Source of the DNA: Schizophyllum amplum | Lineage: Eukaryota; Basidiomycota; Agaricomycetes; Agaricales; Schizophyllaceae | Length of the DNA: 64,000 bases | NCBI GenBank assembly: GCA_007026445.1 | Contig: VDMD01000001.1 | Coordinates: 2,914,001 to 2,978,000 of the forward strand | Direction of reading: 5' to 3' | Shown here: one piece after another, positions 44,301 to 56,022 of the stretch | Layout of the letters: every line of letters starts with the position of its first letter | How positions within the stretch are numbered: position 1 is the stretch's first letter | Made by a program: the position numbers and the translations under genes | The notes under the pieces: generated by a model | Databases searched by the model: none | What the model was told of the DNA's origin: nothing | Seen by the model: the letters and a program-made list of their open reading frames with translations, nothing else

Positions 44301-46450
44301 ATGAGGAAGGCAAAGCGCACAGTCGGTGTATTTTAAAGGTAAATAGGTATTGTCAGGCTCATGGGCCCGTACTTATAGATAATATAGAGATGTACAGTCA
44401 CTGTCTACTACTCCGGCTCGCCCGTCAATTCCAAACGATTCAGTGGTGTCAGTCAGGAATCTGGCACTCCATCGCAACTGTTCCCACAAAGTGCATAAGT
44501 ACCGGGGCCCTCGCCTTCCCCTGAGAGCGACAGAATTCGTGCCGCGAGTCGCACAACGTATTACGGAACGAAGGTTGAACGCTGAACACCGCCAGCCGGA
44601 GGATTAGGTACAAGCAGGGTTCCAGTGCTGGTCACTGACAGGGATTGTCGCTGCACACTCAAAGACACTCAACCGTGACCGCGACCGTGACAATAATGGG
44701 GAACGTGACAGCCCGTGACCGGCCGGAAGACCTCACGTGCCATCATGTTCGACTTTAACGTCGGCCGAGAAAGTTGCGCTCCCTGACGTCCTGGTCAAGA
44801 GACAGACAGCAGTGCATAGCGATGATCTACTTGCAGTGCTAGAAGCGGATACAGCGAGCTTTACCACTCCGCAGACCAGGCTGCAAAGCTAGAGTCTCCT
44901 TCTCCGGCAGCGCCACATCTCTCAATTGCACGAAGACTTAAGGGTGACGCAGAGACGAAAGTGCCCTTACCATGAAGAGATTGCACCAATTCAAGTCAAA
45001 GCAGGAGCCTGATGCTCCAGCGAGTCGTGAGCAAGCAGTCGTGCTCCAAATTCAGTGACTGCGGCAATTTGGTGCATCGATGTTGAACTTGATGAAGAGA
45101 ACGTCGGTCATAGTCGTAAGATGTTAGAAGAAGGGTCCTTCGGTGCCGCACTGGACACCATCATAAGTACAGTCCGAATGGCTACCCAGTGTTCGTCGTC
45201 GTACCTGTCTGGTTGTCGGTGAAACAATGGGGTCAATACTGGACAATGACGAGGATGAATTGAGTGGATAATGACTGAAAGACAAGAAGTGCTGATCGTG
45301 GTGGAGAGACTGAGCTCACGGTTTCATGGTTATTGAGTGATACTGTGTGAGAGCTAGAATGAGCACCACGACCACGTATGGCCCTTGTGAAGGTGACAGA
45401 GGAGATTCCTGCATGATGTCCTCTGGTTGTACCACGAGCCTGTCCCATCATGATATCCCATCCTGCAATCGAGCAAACGGGCGACGATTCACGACGACAC
45501 ACAGAACGCGCCAAACCCAAGCCATACCTGATACCATCGATGTGCGCACGACTCAGCCCACGAGCCCAAGGGTACTTTTACATCTACGCGGCGTACGCAC
45601 AGAGCGAACGCGTTTCCCTGAACTGGCAAAGCCCGCCCGTCTCGGGTAAAATACACCGCTCCGGTCACGCGACCCCGCTAGGACACCGGGGCAGACTAAG
45701 ACTAGCACAAACATGACACTGTAGATCCCGCGAGTGGCGGGCCCGGGGGCGGCGGGCGGAGCGCAATTATCGACGCGGCCGTCGATACCGGTAGCACGGG
45801 GAGGACGGACGCTTCGAAATAAGCCGGTGGCTGCGACGGACGATAAGGCCGGGCGTGGAAGAGCTGTTAGATGTTTAGCTGGCATGAAATTGCAGCCAGT
45901 GTTGAGTGAACCGGAGTATATGTCGACTAGTGAAGGGGTGGGCTCGTGGAGACTTGCCAAGCGGACCGAGGTTCGGGACAGTGAATGGGAGGCCGAGATG
46001 GAGCGGCGCCATGTAGCAACATAATCAGGGCATTGTATAAAGCCCCGGTGTAAAGCTACCGCCAATCAAAATGAAGTCATGAGCTGTCGACTGTGCTTCG
46101 GTGTGCAGAGCGACTCACCCAGTTACTGGCCCGACTCGCTCATGACCGGGTCCACTGACCACATCGACATACTTAGTGAGCGTAAAAGGAATGAATTCTA
46201 TCCGGCCCTATGGCAAGTATAACAGCAGCGACAAGAGAAGGTAAGTACAAGCACAGTATAGATACTTTACAATAAAGATATTGGTACAAAAAAGACCGCG
46301 ATTATTCCAAAGCGCCATCGTCAGTTATTCGAAACAAGCAAGAAACAAGGAGTGACATGCGAAGCACAGATAAAGAGGTATACAGAACTAGGTGGTGGTG
46401 TATGCTTAGATGGTAAGAGGCGCCGGAGCCAGGGTCGTATCCTTGCGCTG
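44301..46450. other. intergenic gap of about 2.15 kb
   Basis: Lies between the 3' end of the THEM6-like gene and the 3' end of the Yippee gene. No gene is supported: open frames are short and unbiased, and no tRNA-like structure was found. A GC-rich patch lies at 45730-45800. Confidence 0.5.
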
Positions 46451-47118
46451 CTATGAGCTGTCGTCCGAGCCGGATTCCGAGGAGGTGCTGGAGGCGTGGG
46501 AGGTGTGGGTCTTGGGCGTGACGTTCTCGAGCTCGAGTAGGAAGTGGCCTTCCTTCCACTTCTCGCTCTCCTCGTGCGCGCGCACGATGTACCAGCCGAG
46601 GTATGTGGAACAGTGGCGGCACGTAATCTCCTGCATGGTGTGCGCGCCCGTCACCATGAGTTGTACGACAGGCTGGGCCACCTTGACGTTAAACCTAGAA
46701 CGTGGTCAGGGCGGTGCGGGCACGGGGAGGCGGATGCAACGCACATTTGGGTGTACAACGTGGCCTTGCCAGCGTAACCTTTGAATGGTCTAGCAGTGGG
46801 GGGAAGCTGAGGCATCGATCAGCAACAGCGTCCGAATGAGAACAGTGTGCCACGTACAGAGGATGGAGGTAGGGCCGCGCTCTGAGTCGTGACGCATGAT
46901 CGGCATTGCTTGCATGTCATGTAGTGGGGAATAGCAGGCAGAGGTCGAATGGATGATCGCGTTCGCGGGAGGGGAGGTAGCCGTCTGCTCGTGGGCCGAG
47001 GCTTCGCGCGCCCCTCTGTGTACGAGTATGCATATTCGGGCGGATACGCGTAGCTGTAGTCCGCCGCGTCCGGCGAGTATTCCTCCGAGGAGCCGCGCAG
47101 CGTTGCGGTGTCCGACAT
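46451..47118 (-). CDS. Yippee-like zinc-binding protein
   Basis: Exons (minus): 47118-46858, 46806-46745, 46694-46451; 188 residues. The Yippee domain (Mis18/Yippee fold, one structural zinc) is at about residues 66-170: MTCKQCRSC as the first Cys pair, RPFKGYAGKATLY, MVTGAHTMQEI and the second Cys pair TCRHCSTYLGWYIV, ending WKEGHFLLELENV. Known relatives include yeast Moh1 and animal YPEL proteins, linked to stationary phase and to GID-type ubiquitin ligases. The 65-residue N-terminal extension is Tyr/Pro-rich and the last 25 residues are Ser/Asp-rich. The Cys spacing is intact, so it should fold. Confidence 0.88.
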
Positions 47119-47733
47119 GATGATGGCGAAGGGGAAAGAAGGCAGCAGGACGAGCGTGGGTGTTTTCGAAGGCAGGTACGCCGACGCAGGGTACTTATAC
47201 CCTGCGCATGGCCGGGAGGGTATGGGGGCACCACACCATCACGGGTAGACTGATCGCCATCAGCAAGTCAGATGGGGCTTTGCGAAGCGCGGTTCACGAC
47301 GTTTGACCTTGAAGGCCGGCTTGCTGATGCTGCATCACCCACATGATGACGCGAGCGTGAACCAGGAAGGACCAGAACCGCCGAGCAGCCGTCTAGCGTC
47401 TCCGTCCGAGGGAAATTCCCTGTTCCGTGTCCGCGAACGCGAGATAGGCTCAGATAGCCCTTATTCGAGGGCTCGCGACGTGTGCACCACACCGCAGCCA
47501 GGAGAGGTCTCTCGAGACAAAGGGCGACCGCTAGCAACTGCTGGAGGTCGGGACTCTGCGGCAGAACAACGAGGATGGTAACTTGAAGTGCTTGGAGGCT
47601 TGGTAGAGGTGAAGAAACGTTCTGAGTGCCGTGCGAACGGGAACAGCCGGCGGACGCCACAAATCGTTCGTCTTTATCGCAACGCATGTTGAACTTGCCC
47701 TTGTTTCAACGATTTTGAAGTCTCTAATCCGCC
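47119..47733. other. divergent promoter region, Yippee gene / allantoinase
   Basis: 615 bp without a gene. A TATAAG box on the minus strand at 47194-47199 serves the Yippee gene. No clear TATA for allantoinase. Confidence 0.55.
47194..47199 (-). promoter_or_regulatory. TATA-like box of the Yippee gene
   Basis: TATAAG on the minus strand, 76-81 bp upstream of the ATG. Confidence 0.4.
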
Positions 47734-49422
47734 ATGCGCTCCCTTCTGCTGGTTGTGACAGGGCGCAGGGTGCTCTTCGACGATAATGACACCCCTCAGC
47801 CTGCGACGCTTGTTATCAACACGTCCAACGGAAAGATACAGGAAATTCGTCCCGTCTACTCGTCCAAAGACTCTGCGACGCTTCCTGCCGAAGCCAATGC
47901 GCGATGGATAGACGCGGCCGATAAGCTCATTATCCCTGGCCTTGTCGAGTGTGTGAGCTGGCTCGTCCGCCTCCCTCGCTGGCTGATCCTCGTTTAGCGC
48001 CCATGTTCACCTCAATGAACCGGGAAGAACGGACTGGGAGGGATTCTGGACGGGGACGCGTGCAGCTGCCTCAGGCGGAGTCACTTGTGTGGTGGATATG
48101 CCACTCAACTCCATTCCTCCGACCACTACGCTGGAGAACTTCGAGATCAAGAAGCAAGCGGCGCAAGGGCAGTGTTTCGTTGACGTTGCTTTCTGGGGAG
48201 GCGTCATCCCGGGCAATCAAGTACGTCCTCGCCTGTGCGGCGTTCGGTCATTCAAACTGAAGTGTATTGGTGTGCAGGATCAGTTGATTCCCTTGGTTGA
48301 CGCAGGTGTCCGGGGATTCAAGTGCTTCATGTGAGTGCGGATCAGTCGTCAGATGAAGTTGACTGAGCAATGAACAGGATTGAGAGCGGTGTTGATGTAG
48401 GTACAATGACTCTTCAGCCTCAATGAGTCTTACCTTTCGTTAGGAATTCCCCTGTGTAGCCTCAAGCGACATCAGGAAAGCAATGGACCGCCTTCAGGTA
48501 AAGTAAAAGTATTACCTGCTAGACAGATCATGAATTTGATTTGTTCACAGAACACATCCGTGCCACTGCTCTTCCACGCCGAGCTAGCCTCGGAAAACTC
48601 AGATCAGGATGTCTCGTCACTGGACCCGACCCGCTATACTACCTTTTTGCAGTCTCGCCCTCAAACCCTTGAGTCGGACGCCATCAACGAGATTATCGCC
48701 CTTCACAAGGACTATCCCGCCCTCAGGACACACGTCGTACACCTCTCAGCCGCGTCGGCTCTACCAGCCATCCGTGCAGCCAAGAAGAACGCCAACCTCA
48801 CCATCGAGACGTGCTTTCACTACCTCTGTCTCGAAGCAGACAACATACCGCATGGTCACCCCGAATTCAAGTGCTGCCCGCCCATCCGTGAGGCCACAAA
48901 TCGCGAAGAGCTCTGGCGGGCATTGAAAGACGGCACCATCGATTGTGTGGTGTCCGACCATAGTCCTTGCGTGGCCGAGTTGAAGTGCTTCGATGAGGGC
49001 GACATTATGAAGGCGTGGGGCGGGTGCAGCACCTTGGGGCTCGGCCTGAGCCTTCTATGGACAGAAGTATCGAAACGCGGGGATGTGTCTCTGGCAGACA
49101 TCGTACGATGGATGGGTCGCAAGACTGCAGAGCACGCCGAGCTTGGAAACCGCAAGGGCCAGCTCCGGGCTGGGTACGACGCCGACTTTGTGATCTTCGA
49201 TCCAGACGCGACCTTCGAGGTGCGTGAATAGCTCTAATATCATGCTACTCCTGACTGTTCTCCCAGGTTACAAAAGAGCAGCTGAATTTCAAGAACAAGT
49301 TATCGCCGTACGAAGGACTAACTCTACGAGGACGTGTTGAGCAGACGTGGCTCCGCGGCGGACTTGCATACGATTTTGCGGGTTCGGATCCTTACTCGCA
49401 GCCGAGGGGAAAACTGCTATAG
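47734..49422 (+). CDS. DAL1: allantoinase
   Basis: Opens the ring of allantoin to allantoate in purine-nitrogen use. Exons: 47734-47948, 47998-48220, 48278-48330, 48378-48396, 48444-48497, 48551-49219, 49267-49422; 462 residues, the usual length. Amidohydrolase fold: first metal pair in [11 protein letters not shown], the likely carboxylated lysine in GVRGFKCFM, further metal ligands in LLFHAE and [10 protein letters not shown], the CFHYL segment and the catalytic aspartate in VVSDHSPC. The allantoinase-specific PCVAELK follows. Exon 4 is only 19 nt. No other purine-catabolism gene is next to it in this window. Confidence 0.95.
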
Positions 49423-49914
49423 ACATAAATAGCTCTCAGGGTGTACTATATACGTGCAGCTAACTGCAAATGAACCTTTGCTGCTAGCGCGTTGTAGGTC
49501 GAAGGGGGTCAGTATTCAGTGCCACAAATGGATGAGTTCCTTCTCTGGTGCTGAGTTCACCTCGTACGCATATTTGTCCGAACATGAAAGGCCGCTTCAC
49601 ACTGAGAAGCTTGGTCCTTTCACGTTCTGGGTGCAGGGAAGTCCAACTTCGGGGGACAGTGAATGTCTTCAACCTTCAGGTAAGTAGCGTCGGACATGTC
49701 CGTGCGGGAGTGCCTGGACTGTGACGCACGTGGCATGCGCCGACCCAAGACCGATCTCTCCGACGCGCGGGGAGGACGCCGCCGACTTGCTTCAGACCTT
49801 ATCAAGGCCGTCCAGCGCCAGCAGTGCCTCCCACTTTCGCCTATTCCCCAGCGCCCTGACGACTCCTCGGCGACATCTGCCCTGACTTGGAGGCCGCTTT
49901 TGCGGATTTCCACG
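49423..49914. other. intergenic upstream of the RING protein gene
   Basis: About 490 bp. An open frame runs into the RING gene from 49696 in another phase but has no supporting content. Confidence 0.5.
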
Positions 49915-52002
49915 ATGCGGACGACATGTTCTTCGAGCCTCGTCGCTGGCATCTGGGCAATTGCGCTGCTCGTTGGATTGGTCTATGGATATGTCCCAGC
50001 CTCTGGTGCGTGGTGCTATGCTGCCTTCATCGCAAAACCCTTACTGTATGTATTTAGCCACGGATGACATGAGTGAAGCTATCGCTGGCGGTCTCAACGT
50101 CACGGACCAATCCAAACTGCATGTCCAGTGGTATGAGAATGGGTGCGTCACATACGGTTCTTCTGCTATGCTGGTCTAAAGAACGCCTGCAGATCGTACT
50201 GGGAGACTGTCTCGTACCAGCTTATCGGCAGCGGGAGTTCAGGAATCAGCAAGGTCTCGTCGAGTTGCCTCCCTTCCCTCCATTTCCCCGCTCATGTATC
50301 TATCTCTAGGGCGCGTTGGTTCACTTTTCAGAAAGTGAGGCCAACAACGACACCGCCCCTAGTGAGAAGCTCGGCCGTCTACGCCCAATCTTGAGCTGAT
50401 CAAATACGCAGCGACCACGCCGTGGATAGCCATGGTCTCATGCGACCAAAACGCCACGAACATGTCAATGGAAATTGACATATTCACCCTCGCGCGGGAT
50501 AAGGGTGCAGTCGCTGCCGTATGCACCCCCTTCTCGTTGCCTGCATCGGAGTCTTACAAATGCGTTTGACCTCGCAGTTGCTGTACTCCCTCAACTCTTC
50601 GGCGTGCATCATCAATCCAGAGTATGCCGATCCAGACACCTTCGACCAGGTCTTCGACATTTTCTCGACCCAAAGCAAGACATCTGCGCACTTGATTGAG
50701 TACCAGTTCGGCCAGAGCGGGGCCAACGAGACGCTTTACGGCTGGTATAACTCACAGCGCCTGAATGACTCGTTCGACATCATCAACAGCAGCATTGGCT
50801 CGAACACGCCCATGGCTCCAGGGTACCTTTTTGCGACGCTGCAAGCCTACAACGCGACGGATAACACGACAACGTCCGGTACGAATTCCAACAATGACAA
50901 GAGTGATTCGGGTAACAAGAACACGACCCTGGCAATGTGGGTCTTGATCAATTCCTCTGTTCTGCTAGCTGAACGGGCTGTAGGATTATACTGTACGTCA
51001 TCACGGGCATCGTCTCGGCGCTGTTCTGTGCGGTCATCATATCTGGGGTACGTGCTTCGTATGCTTCTCTGGCAGTTGAGTCTTGGGAGTTAACGAGCCA
51101 ACAGGCTGTTCGTGCTGTTCGTCATCCTGAGCGTTACGGCCCTCGTGCCATGATGCATCGCGGTGCCATGCACGCCAATTATGGCCCTCAAAGCCGCGCA
51201 AAAGGACTAACTCGAGCCATCTTGGACACCTTCCCCTTGGTGCAGTTCCGTCGGCCTGAAGAAGGACGACCACCTAAGGACGTGGAAGACGGCGACTCGC
51301 ATATGATGCAAATGGGTGACGCGCCCTCGTCGGTCAATGACGCCCGGGCAGTACCGACCATGGACGCCGCGTCCCCTGAACATTTACACCAAGAGGCGAC
51401 TGTTAACGCCTCTGACGTGTCTCGCCGACGATCTGGCAGCTTGACGGAAGATCTCTCTCAGCAGTGCGATACTGCATTCGCGCACGGGGATTCTAGCGAG
51501 GAGATTCGAGAGAGCGGTCCATCAGGAACATCTGTCGCACCACAACCCGCGGGTGCAGACGTCAGCCCAGATGCCATGGGGACTGATACGTGCCCCATCT
51601 GCATTGTTGACTTCGAGGAAGGAGACGACCTGCGCGTACTGCCTTGTGAAGGCAGGCATCAGTTCCACCAGAAATGTGTGGATCCGTGGCTGCTGCAACT
51701 GTCATCGTCGTGCCCGATCTGTCGACACGGTATGTAATTTTTCTGCTCATCTCTGCTCATACTGACGGACGTCTCCCGCAGATTTCCTCGCTTTGGAAAA
51801 TATGCTGGCGCGAGGGCCGGATGACGAAGGGGCAGAGGAGGAGGAATATTCGGCGACGTCGCGCCCGGAGCCTCCATCGCATACTTCTCACAGCCGCTTC
51901 TCACGCTACCTGCGCTTTGCTCGCCGCCGCAGGCATGACCAGCGTGAGCATGGTTCAGCGCCAACACCGCCCCTACCGCCGTCAACGTTGACTGCTATGT
52001 AA
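49915..52002 (+). CDS. membrane RING-H2 E3 ubiquitin ligase (PA-TM-RING layout)
   Basis: Exons: 49915-50005, 50058-50142, 50193-50253, 50310-50361, 50412-50518, 50578-50936, 50984-51047, 51105-51729, 51782-52002; 554 residues. A signal anchor/peptide (SLVAGIWAIALLVGLVYGY) starts a lumenal region with many N-glycosylation sites and a protease-associated-like part (ALVHFSE, PWIAMVSCDQN, RDKGAVAALLYS). One membrane span follows (IILYVITGIVSALFCAVII). The cytosolic part has a disordered linker and then the RING-H2: TCPICIVDFEEGDDLRVLPC, HQFHQKCVDPWL, CPICRH. The zinc ligands are complete. The family works in endosome/vacuole membranes, ubiquitylating membrane cargo. Exon 4's donor at 50362 was chosen because only that join restores TTTPWIAMVSC. 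Confidence 0.86.
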
Positions 52003-52241
52003 CACCATTCTCACAACCTTTTCCCCACATCCCATGACCGGACATTGTACAGTTTGTCGTCTTGCTGTTACTCTACTGTACTGTATACATATCGCTAGCC
52101 TAAGGTATCCTCTTGCCGATTCAGAACCAGAATTGGACCCATTATGATTGATTTACTTTCGGCGATATTTCCCAATCGGGAAGCCAACGCGGTCCGCCGC
52201 CAGTCTCAGACGTGGACTTGCATCTTCTCCTTCATTCCACC

Positions 52242-53377
52242 ATGTACGCGCGGCGCAGAATAACACTCAAATTATCCCAGCTTCTTGCATTTGCTGCTGT
52301 CTTGTTGCTTGCGCCGTGCGCACTCGCGGACGACAACGCGTTTGAATGCCATTTCACTCTAGGTATGCGACTCTGGCCTGCGATGTGGCCCGCGCTGATA
52401 TACGAGCTCAGAGGGCACACAGTATGACCTGACGCTGCTCGGAGGAGAGCATAGTATTGCACGCACACGAGACTTACCCCCGAGTACGATGGTGGATACG
52501 TTGCGCTTCGATGTGTGTGCAGAACTGCCGCGGCAGGAAGGCGTGGACGACCGGGATCAGGTGCGTGTGCCAACGCTCTCGTGCATGCGGATATGAGTTG
52601 ACTTGTGTGTAATTCAAAGTGCCCGGCAGGGACGAGGGCTTGCCTATCCACGATTAATCAGAAGGCGGACCACGACGACCGCGTTGTGTCCGTTATCCCT
52701 GTCGCGCAAGGCTCTTTCCTCGACGCGTCGTACTCCCTATTATCATGTTTGCCACTACGTCGTCGCATCATCAACCCGTACTTACGACTCTGCAGCACCA
52801 GAGGGCATCTCGCTGACGCTACATGGCGCCTCATATCCTCATCCGACCAATTCGACACCGACGCCACAGGCGCTCGTGATGACTTTGCTATGCTCGGGCG
52901 AGGCGATGGACCCAAAGTTCACCTCATACGATGGCGCAGAACTGCAAGTAGAGTGGGCACATCCGGCTGCGTGCAAGAACGATGTCGGCGACGGGGGCGA
53001 TACGGGTGGCGACAAGACTCCCGCGGATGACGGGGAGCCTAAGAGCATGGGCAGCGGTATTGGATTCTTCTTCCTCGTGTACGTCGGGCTTGTCCATAAA
53101 CCATACGTGTGCACTTCTAACACCGTCCAGCTTAATACTTGCGCTCGTTGGATATTTTGTGCTGGGCGCGTACTACAACTACAGCACATACGGGGCCACA
53201 GGGAAGGATCTGATTCCGTACGTGATGTGTGGCTCTTTTGCTCGTTGATTGCTCATATTCTGTAGACACCGCGATTTCTGGCGGGAGGTGCCAAACATGC
53301 TGAGCGACGTTGTCTCGCATCTCTGCTCCAGCGTACGACCTCGACACAACACAAGGGGTGGCTACATCGCGGTGTAG
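52242..53377 (+). CDS. ATG27: autophagy-related protein 27
   Basis: Type I membrane protein that cycles between Golgi, vacuole and pre-autophagosomal sites and helps Atg9 traffic. Exons: 52242-52362, 52412-52560, 52620-52746, 52796-53078, 53131-53217, 53266-53377; 292 residues. Signal peptide (LLAFAAVLLLAPCALA), then a mannose-6-phosphate-receptor-like lumenal domain with paired cysteines: FECHFTLEGTQYDLTLL, VDTLRFDVCAEL, CPAGTRACLS, GISLTLHGASYPHP, LLCSGEAMDP, HPAACKN. One span follows (LILALVGYFVLGAYYNY). The short cytosolic tail ends GGYIAV, a Tyr-based sorting signal typical of the family. The exon 3 donor (GTTTGC at 52747) is less certain than the others; a second donor 15 nt downstream gives a slightly different join. 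Confidence 0.88.
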
Positions 53378-53382
53378 CCACC
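53357..53382 (+). other. perfect 10-bp stem-loop over the ATG27 stop codon
   Basis: ggtggctaca (53357-53366) pairs with tgtagccacc (53373-53382) across a 6-nt loop. The left arm encodes part of the tail GGYI and the right arm includes the stop codon. It may be chance in a region constrained to code GGYIAV, or an mRNA structure at the stop. Confidence 0.6.
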
Positions 53383-54279
53383 GCTCATATAGGACTCTAC
53401 GTAGTGGACGGTGAATCATACACAGCAATCAGACTGATTTCAGTCCGAGCCTGGCATTGTTATTCCCAACTTCATGATCAGGTGAGTGGGGCCACTGAAG
53501 GATCGTCGTTCATCGATCCCTACCACTCAAGTCATTCTCGACGCGAAAGATACATCGACGGAACATGAAAAAAGGGTATCATTTCAGCCGCATCGTCAAT
53601 GACGAGCAGTATAGTATTCCAGACTTAGATGTTCGCACGTCAACATTCTCCAGTATTGACCCCGTCCATGTCAACCTCCTCACCCTCACATCGTCGTTTC
53701 TCCTCGTCTTCAAGCTTCAAGACACGGAGAAAGAAGACCCGTGCGTCGCAATAATGGGGTGCACTAATCACTACCGCTCAACTCGAGCCATGTCGCGATG
53801 CACGAATTCCCGGTTGGAGTGCCCTCGGGCTGGTTCAACGCGACTCAGACGCGAGCTCGTGCACAACGTGTGGCATGTCTCGAGATGAGCTGCTCGCTGT
53901 CAGTCATAGGCAGCATTCTTGATCGGACCATATCATCATAAGCAGCCTCAAGCCCTCGCGGTCTCTTGCTCGGGTGATAGCGCCCACTTATAAGATTGGG
54001 GTAGAAAATCCAGAGAGGCGGGGACCGCTTCAGCATTGTTGACAGAGTGACACAATCCGTTGCATCGGCGCAGGACATGCTGCTGATATCTGTAAGATCG
54101 TACCCGGCTTCCTTCCTCCCATGGACCCACGAACGCGATGATTACTGCCATGCATGCATGGTCCATGTCCTACGCAGTCATTCCTTCAGACTTCTTGACC
54201 CAAGCCAAGTCCATGTCGACCACCGTATACTCGTAAGGCCCCCAATGCAGGCGCTTGCTGCTCTTCGTATGGCATGCCG
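53378..54279. other. gap with a partial F-box-tail-like fragment
   Basis: A plus-strand open frame (53565-53888) has no family resemblance and is not called. On the minus strand about 53880-54078 encodes LEAAYDDMVRSRM, resembling FEPAFCSMVRSRM inside the relic just upstream (about 54300-54350), which suggests a second tail copy. Confidence 0.4.
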
Positions 54280-55787
54280 TCAGGCAATCGAGCGGTTCGC
54301 CGCCCCACGTAGCGGGTACCATCCTCGACCGGACCATCGAACAAAAGGCAGGCTCGAAGCATTGTGGTCGTTCGTACGACTTACCAAGCGCGAGCGTGAC
54401 GCTTGCGAGGCGTGGTAGAAGCGCCATAGACGTGGGCGCACTCGGGTCGCGCGCAGGTCGCGCGTGAGCGCGGAAATTAAGGCAAAGCGACTTGTAATCC
54501 GGCCGTTCCATTCCGAGTCGTCACTGGTCTCGAGGTGGACCAGTGCGTGTAAGCGCTGCAGACAGTCCACTGTAACGGCGATGTCTGGGCACGGTCAATG
54601 TCCATCAGCGTCAAGGATTGAAGCTGCGGGCAGTCGTCCGATCTCTATGAGAATGCTGAGGGCCCGGGGGACATCGAGTATGTCTGGACGAAAGAGAATG
54701 CCATATTCCATTCTCAGAGACCTGAGGTTCGGCGCGGTGAGAGCGGTGGTGATGAATGCGCAATATGTTCACTCAAATCGAATTCGAGCGAGTTGAGTTT
54801 CCAGGAGGATGGCAATACCAGACTGAATGAGGCTGGGACTCTCCCTATATACGAGAATCGGAAGGCCGCGAGCTTGGGCGCGTCAACGTCGTCGAATATC
54901 TCCAAAGCCATGTCGGGTGTGTAGCACTCGTCCGAGTCGAAGACAAATGTCGGTGGAAGCATATCGGCATAGCGGTAGAAAGCCTCCGTGCGGACCTTCA
55001 GCTGGAGAGAGCGTAGCAGAACGAGCTTTAGGCCGCGTATCTCGTCAAATGCCTCCCTCGACAAGCCTTGCAACGACGCGTGCACCCACCTATGTGACTG
55101 CGCACAGATGTAGGACCACACGTCTTTGCTCCATTCCGAACTTTTTTGCGCATTGACTTTGATAAACAGGCGCAGGGGAGCTTCGCCCGATCTCTGTAGC
55201 TCAGCCCTCATCGCCTCCGCCCGCTTGATCGGTGAAGTGAAGTAGCAGTCAATGTGCACTGTCGTCCAAAGACACGGGGTACCATAGGCGATGGCCCGCC
55301 AGGTGCGACAGACCTGCGCAATGTCGAGGTGTCTGCTTCCAAGCTGTCTGTCCTCCCAATTATCGGGCAAGGCGAGATCGAAGATTTCCGACCATAGCTC
55401 GGGTGGCAGCATGTTGCGCGCGCTGGCGTGATGCATGTTGGTATACGGAAGGCCGCGCGTCTGCAGAGCTCGCAAAGCGTAGATCTCCTAAAGGGACGCA
55501 CATTCAGCGATTTGACCCTCGCACCAGCTATCGATGGACTCTCACCGTTTCCCGGCGAGTAGGTGATGGAATAGAGCGCGGGAGGAAGCAAGCTGCTTCT
55601 GAATTTCCGCAGCGCTGCTCTTCTCTGCGAGCTCACCAGCGATAAGGGTCAGCCGCAAAAAGATAACACGAAGCTGTCGACTGGGTTCCGAGGCCTGAGG
55701 GCTGATTGAGGAGTCAGGACAAAGCTGCACAGTCAACAAACACGCAAAAATCATGTCGGGGACTCGGGCCGACCGATACTTACTCAT
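54280..55787 (-). pseudogene. F-box protein relic with several frameshifts
   Basis: The layout is that of mushroom F-box/leucine-rich proteins, but no single frame or splice pattern joins it. An N-terminal helix AEKSSAAEIQKQLASSRALF (about 55570-55640) ends at a splice donor whose phase does not fit the next exon. That exon holds the F-box MLPPELWSEIFDLALPD (near 55400) and TWRAIAYGTPCLWTTVHID. Its frame stops at 54714, while the homologous reading ITTALTAPNLRSLRMEYGIL continues in another frame. A later piece, CPQLQSLTLMDID (near 54600), is in yet another frame. Two or three one-base changes are needed, so it is either a decayed gene or has sequence errors. F-box proteins choose substrates for SCF ubiquitin ligases. 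Confidence 0.65.
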
Positions 55788-56022
55788 CCCACGTCAGACC
55801 AAGATTGACCGAGACCGACAATCACAGCAAACACTGACAGCAAACTGAAGACGAGTCGAATGCTGAAGGTTGAGTATATAGCTGTGGCTGTTATACGGGA
55901 GGGAAGATTTCTTCATTTGAGTAAAGCAAATTGTCGCGTGCATCTCGAGAACGAATCCAATAAATAGCGGCGGTGCCGGAGAAACAATCTTTCATGGCCG
56001 GAGTCTGTCTTCATCAACGGTG
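55788..56022. other. intergenic
   Basis: 235 bp between the F-box relic and the 3' end of the viroplasmin-domain gene; nothing seen. Confidence 0.5.

Noticed and set aside
53565..53888. 107-codon plus-strand frame
   Set aside because: No recognisable content, and it lies in a decayed region with minus-strand homology.
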